6,342 bases of DNA. It comes from CAXSDR01 sp964236445 (GTDB lineage Bacteria > Actinomycetota > Actinomycetes > Motilibacterales > Motilibacteraceae). The notes under the pieces are model-generated. The model was not told the origin of the DNA. It saw nothing but the letters and a program-made list of their open reading frames with translations, and searched no databases. The stretch covers positions 1 through 6,342 of the forward strand of contig CAXSDR010000142.1 of the NCBI GenBank assembly GCA_964236445.1. Direction: 5' to 3'. Positions 5,069 through 6,342 of the stretch are shown one piece after another. A program made the position numbers and the translations under genes. The stretch's first letter is position 1. Every line of letters begins with the position of its first letter.

Positions 5069-6342
5069 TCAGACCAGGGACCGGAGCGAAATCGTCGCGT
5101 CACGCCCAGGCCCCACACCGACAGCGCTGATGGGCGCGCCCGACATGGCTTCGAGTGCGTCGATGTAGGCGCGCGCGTTCTTGGGCAGGTCGGCGAACTC
5201 GCGCGCGCCGGTGATGTCCTCGTCCCAGCCCGGGAGATATTCGTAGACCGGAACGGCGTGGTGGAACTCGGTCTGCGTCATCGGCATCTCGTCGTGACGC
5301 TTCCCGTCGATCTCGTAGGCCACGCACACCGGGATGCGGTCCCAGCCGGTGAGGACGTCGAGCTTGGTCACCACGAAGTCCGTCACGCCGTTGACCATCG
5401 CGGCATAGCGGGCGACGGGGGCGTCGTACCAGCCGCAGCGTCGGGGGCGGCCGGTCGTCGTGCCGAACTCGCTGCCGTCGTTGCGCAGGCGGTCACCATC
5501 GTCATCAAGCAGTTCCGTGGGAAAGGGCCCTTCGCCGACGCGCGTCGTGTAAGCCTTGATGACCGCGATGACCTTGTCGATGCGGGTCGGCGGGATGCCC
5601 GAGCCGGTGCACGCCCCGCCGGACGTGGCGTTGGACGAGGTGACGAACGGATAGGTGCCGTGGTCGACGTCGAGCAGGGTCGCCTGCCCTGCTTCGAGCA
5701 GCACAGTCTTGCCCTCGTCGAGCGCCCGTCCCAGCAGCAGTCGCGTGTCGGCCACCATCGGGCGCAGCCGTTCCGCATGGGTCAGCAGGTCCTCGACGAC
5801 GTCGTCGACCTCGACAGCACGACGGTTGTAGACCTTGACGAGCAGCTGGTTCTTGAGCTCCAGGGCACCGGCGACCTTCTGGCGCAGGATCTTCTCGTCG
5901 AAGAGATCCTGCACGCGGATGCCGACGCGCGACATCTTGTCTGCATAGGTGGGCCCGACTCCTCGGCCGGTGGTGCCGATGCGGCGACTTCCGAGAAAGC
6001 GTTCGGTGACCTTGTCGAGCGTGCGGTTGTAGGACGGGATCAGGTGCGCATCTGCCGAGACCACGAGCTTGCCGGTGTCGATGCCACGCGCCTCGAGGAG
6101 GTCGATCTCCTCGAACAGGACGCCGAGATCGATCACGACGCCGTTGCCGATGACCGGGGTGACGGTGGGTGTGAGGATCCCGCTGGGAAGCAGGTGCAGC
6201 GCGTATTTCTCGTCGCCGATGACGACGGTGTGGCCGGCGTTGTTGCCGCCGTTGAACTTGACCACATAGTCGAGCTGGCTGCCGAGAAGGTCGGTCGCCT
6301 TGCCCTTGCCCTCATCGCCCCACTGGGCGCCTACGAGCACGA
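5069..6342 (-). CDS. purA: Adenylosuccinate synthetase (5' end cut by the window edge)
   Basis: The enzyme condenses IMP and aspartate with GTP to give adenylosuccinate, the first step from IMP to AMP; it is a cytoplasmic homodimer. From Val at 6338-6340 the window holds 423 residues (numbered from that Val). The P-loop GAQWGDEGKGKATD is at 4-17, with the catalytic Asp in GDEGKGK. NNAGHTVV (33-40) carries the catalytic His. The second signature, GRGVGPTYADK, is at 125-135. Further conserved blocks are LLDVDHGTYPFVTSSN (222-237), the Arg-rich TTGRPRRCGW (295-304), TKLDVLTGW (325-333) and VGVGPGRD (407-414). The GTG at 6338-6340 is not the true start: PurA normally begins with a few residues before VLVGAQWGDEGKG, and the two last bases of the window fit an Ile or Val codon. 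About 4-5 residues are therefore missing. It is the first visible gene of the block. Confidence 0.98.
   Translation of the reverse strand, partial: VLVGAQWGDEGKGKATDLLGSQLDYVVKFNGGNNAGHTVVIGDEKYALHLLPSGILTPTVTPVIGNGVVIDLGVLFEEIDLLEARGIDTGKLVVSADAHLIPSYNRTLDKVTERFLGSRRIGTTGRGVGPTYADKMSRVGIRVQDLFDEKILRQKVAGALELKNQLLVKVYNRRAVEVDDVVEDLLTHAERLRPMVADTRLLLGRALDEGKTVLLEAGQATLLDVDHGTYPFVTSSNATSGGACTGSGIPPTRIDKVIAVIKAYTTRVGEGPFPTELLDDDGDRLRNDGSEFGTTTGRPRRCGWYDAPVARYAAMVNGVTDFVVTKLDVLTGWDRIPVCVAYEIDGKRHDEMPMTQTEFHHAVPVYEYLPGWDEDITGAREFADLPKNARAYIDALEAMSGAPISAVGVGPGRDATISLRSLV

Noticed and set aside
5640..5690. Altered PurA motif (EAGQATLLD instead of the common EGAQGTLLD)
   Set aside because: Actinobacterial PurA proteins commonly have GGQAT or similar at this place, so it is a lineage variant rather than a defect.
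6338..6340. GTG as the start codon of purA
   Set aside because: It encodes the internal Val of the conserved N-terminal strand. The true start lies a few codons beyond the window.

Overview
The window is GC-rich DNA with ordinary bacterial coding. The protein sequences point to an actinomycete (Actinomycetota): PurA, PurB and PurD are of the actinobacterial type, and a DUF3618 protein lies behind what looks like the end of an actinobacterial holin-like gene. The genus cannot be named from this sequence; a member of Nocardioidaceae, Intrasporangiaceae or a related group is only a guess.

Layout: positions 1-789 are read on the + strand. They hold the last codons of an upstream gene (1-81), then a DUF3618 membrane protein (97-789). 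A strong hairpin at 809-840 separates this pair from a convergent block. That block, on the - strand, fills the rest of the window. In transcription order it is purA (starts just beyond the right edge), a HAD-family phosphatase-like gene, purD, an Rrf2-type regulator and purB. The first four genes are 22-37 bp apart and probably form one transcription unit. purB follows after a 234-bp gap that contains three successive inverted repeats.

How the genes fit together: PurD makes glycinamide ribonucleotide early in de novo purine synthesis. PurB acts twice, in the IMP branch (SAICAR to AICAR) and in the AMP branch (adenylosuccinate to AMP). PurA makes the adenylosuccinate that PurB uses. The HAD protein and the Rrf2 regulator have no defined role in this pathway. 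Their position suggests a link to nucleotide metabolism or its control, but that is inference.

The purine enzymes are conventional. The parts worth a second look are the palindrome array at 2484-2578, which contains two copies of a TTGGCAGAAGGG palindrome flanking a perfect 17-bp palindrome, and the cysteine-free Rrf2 regulator directly next to it.
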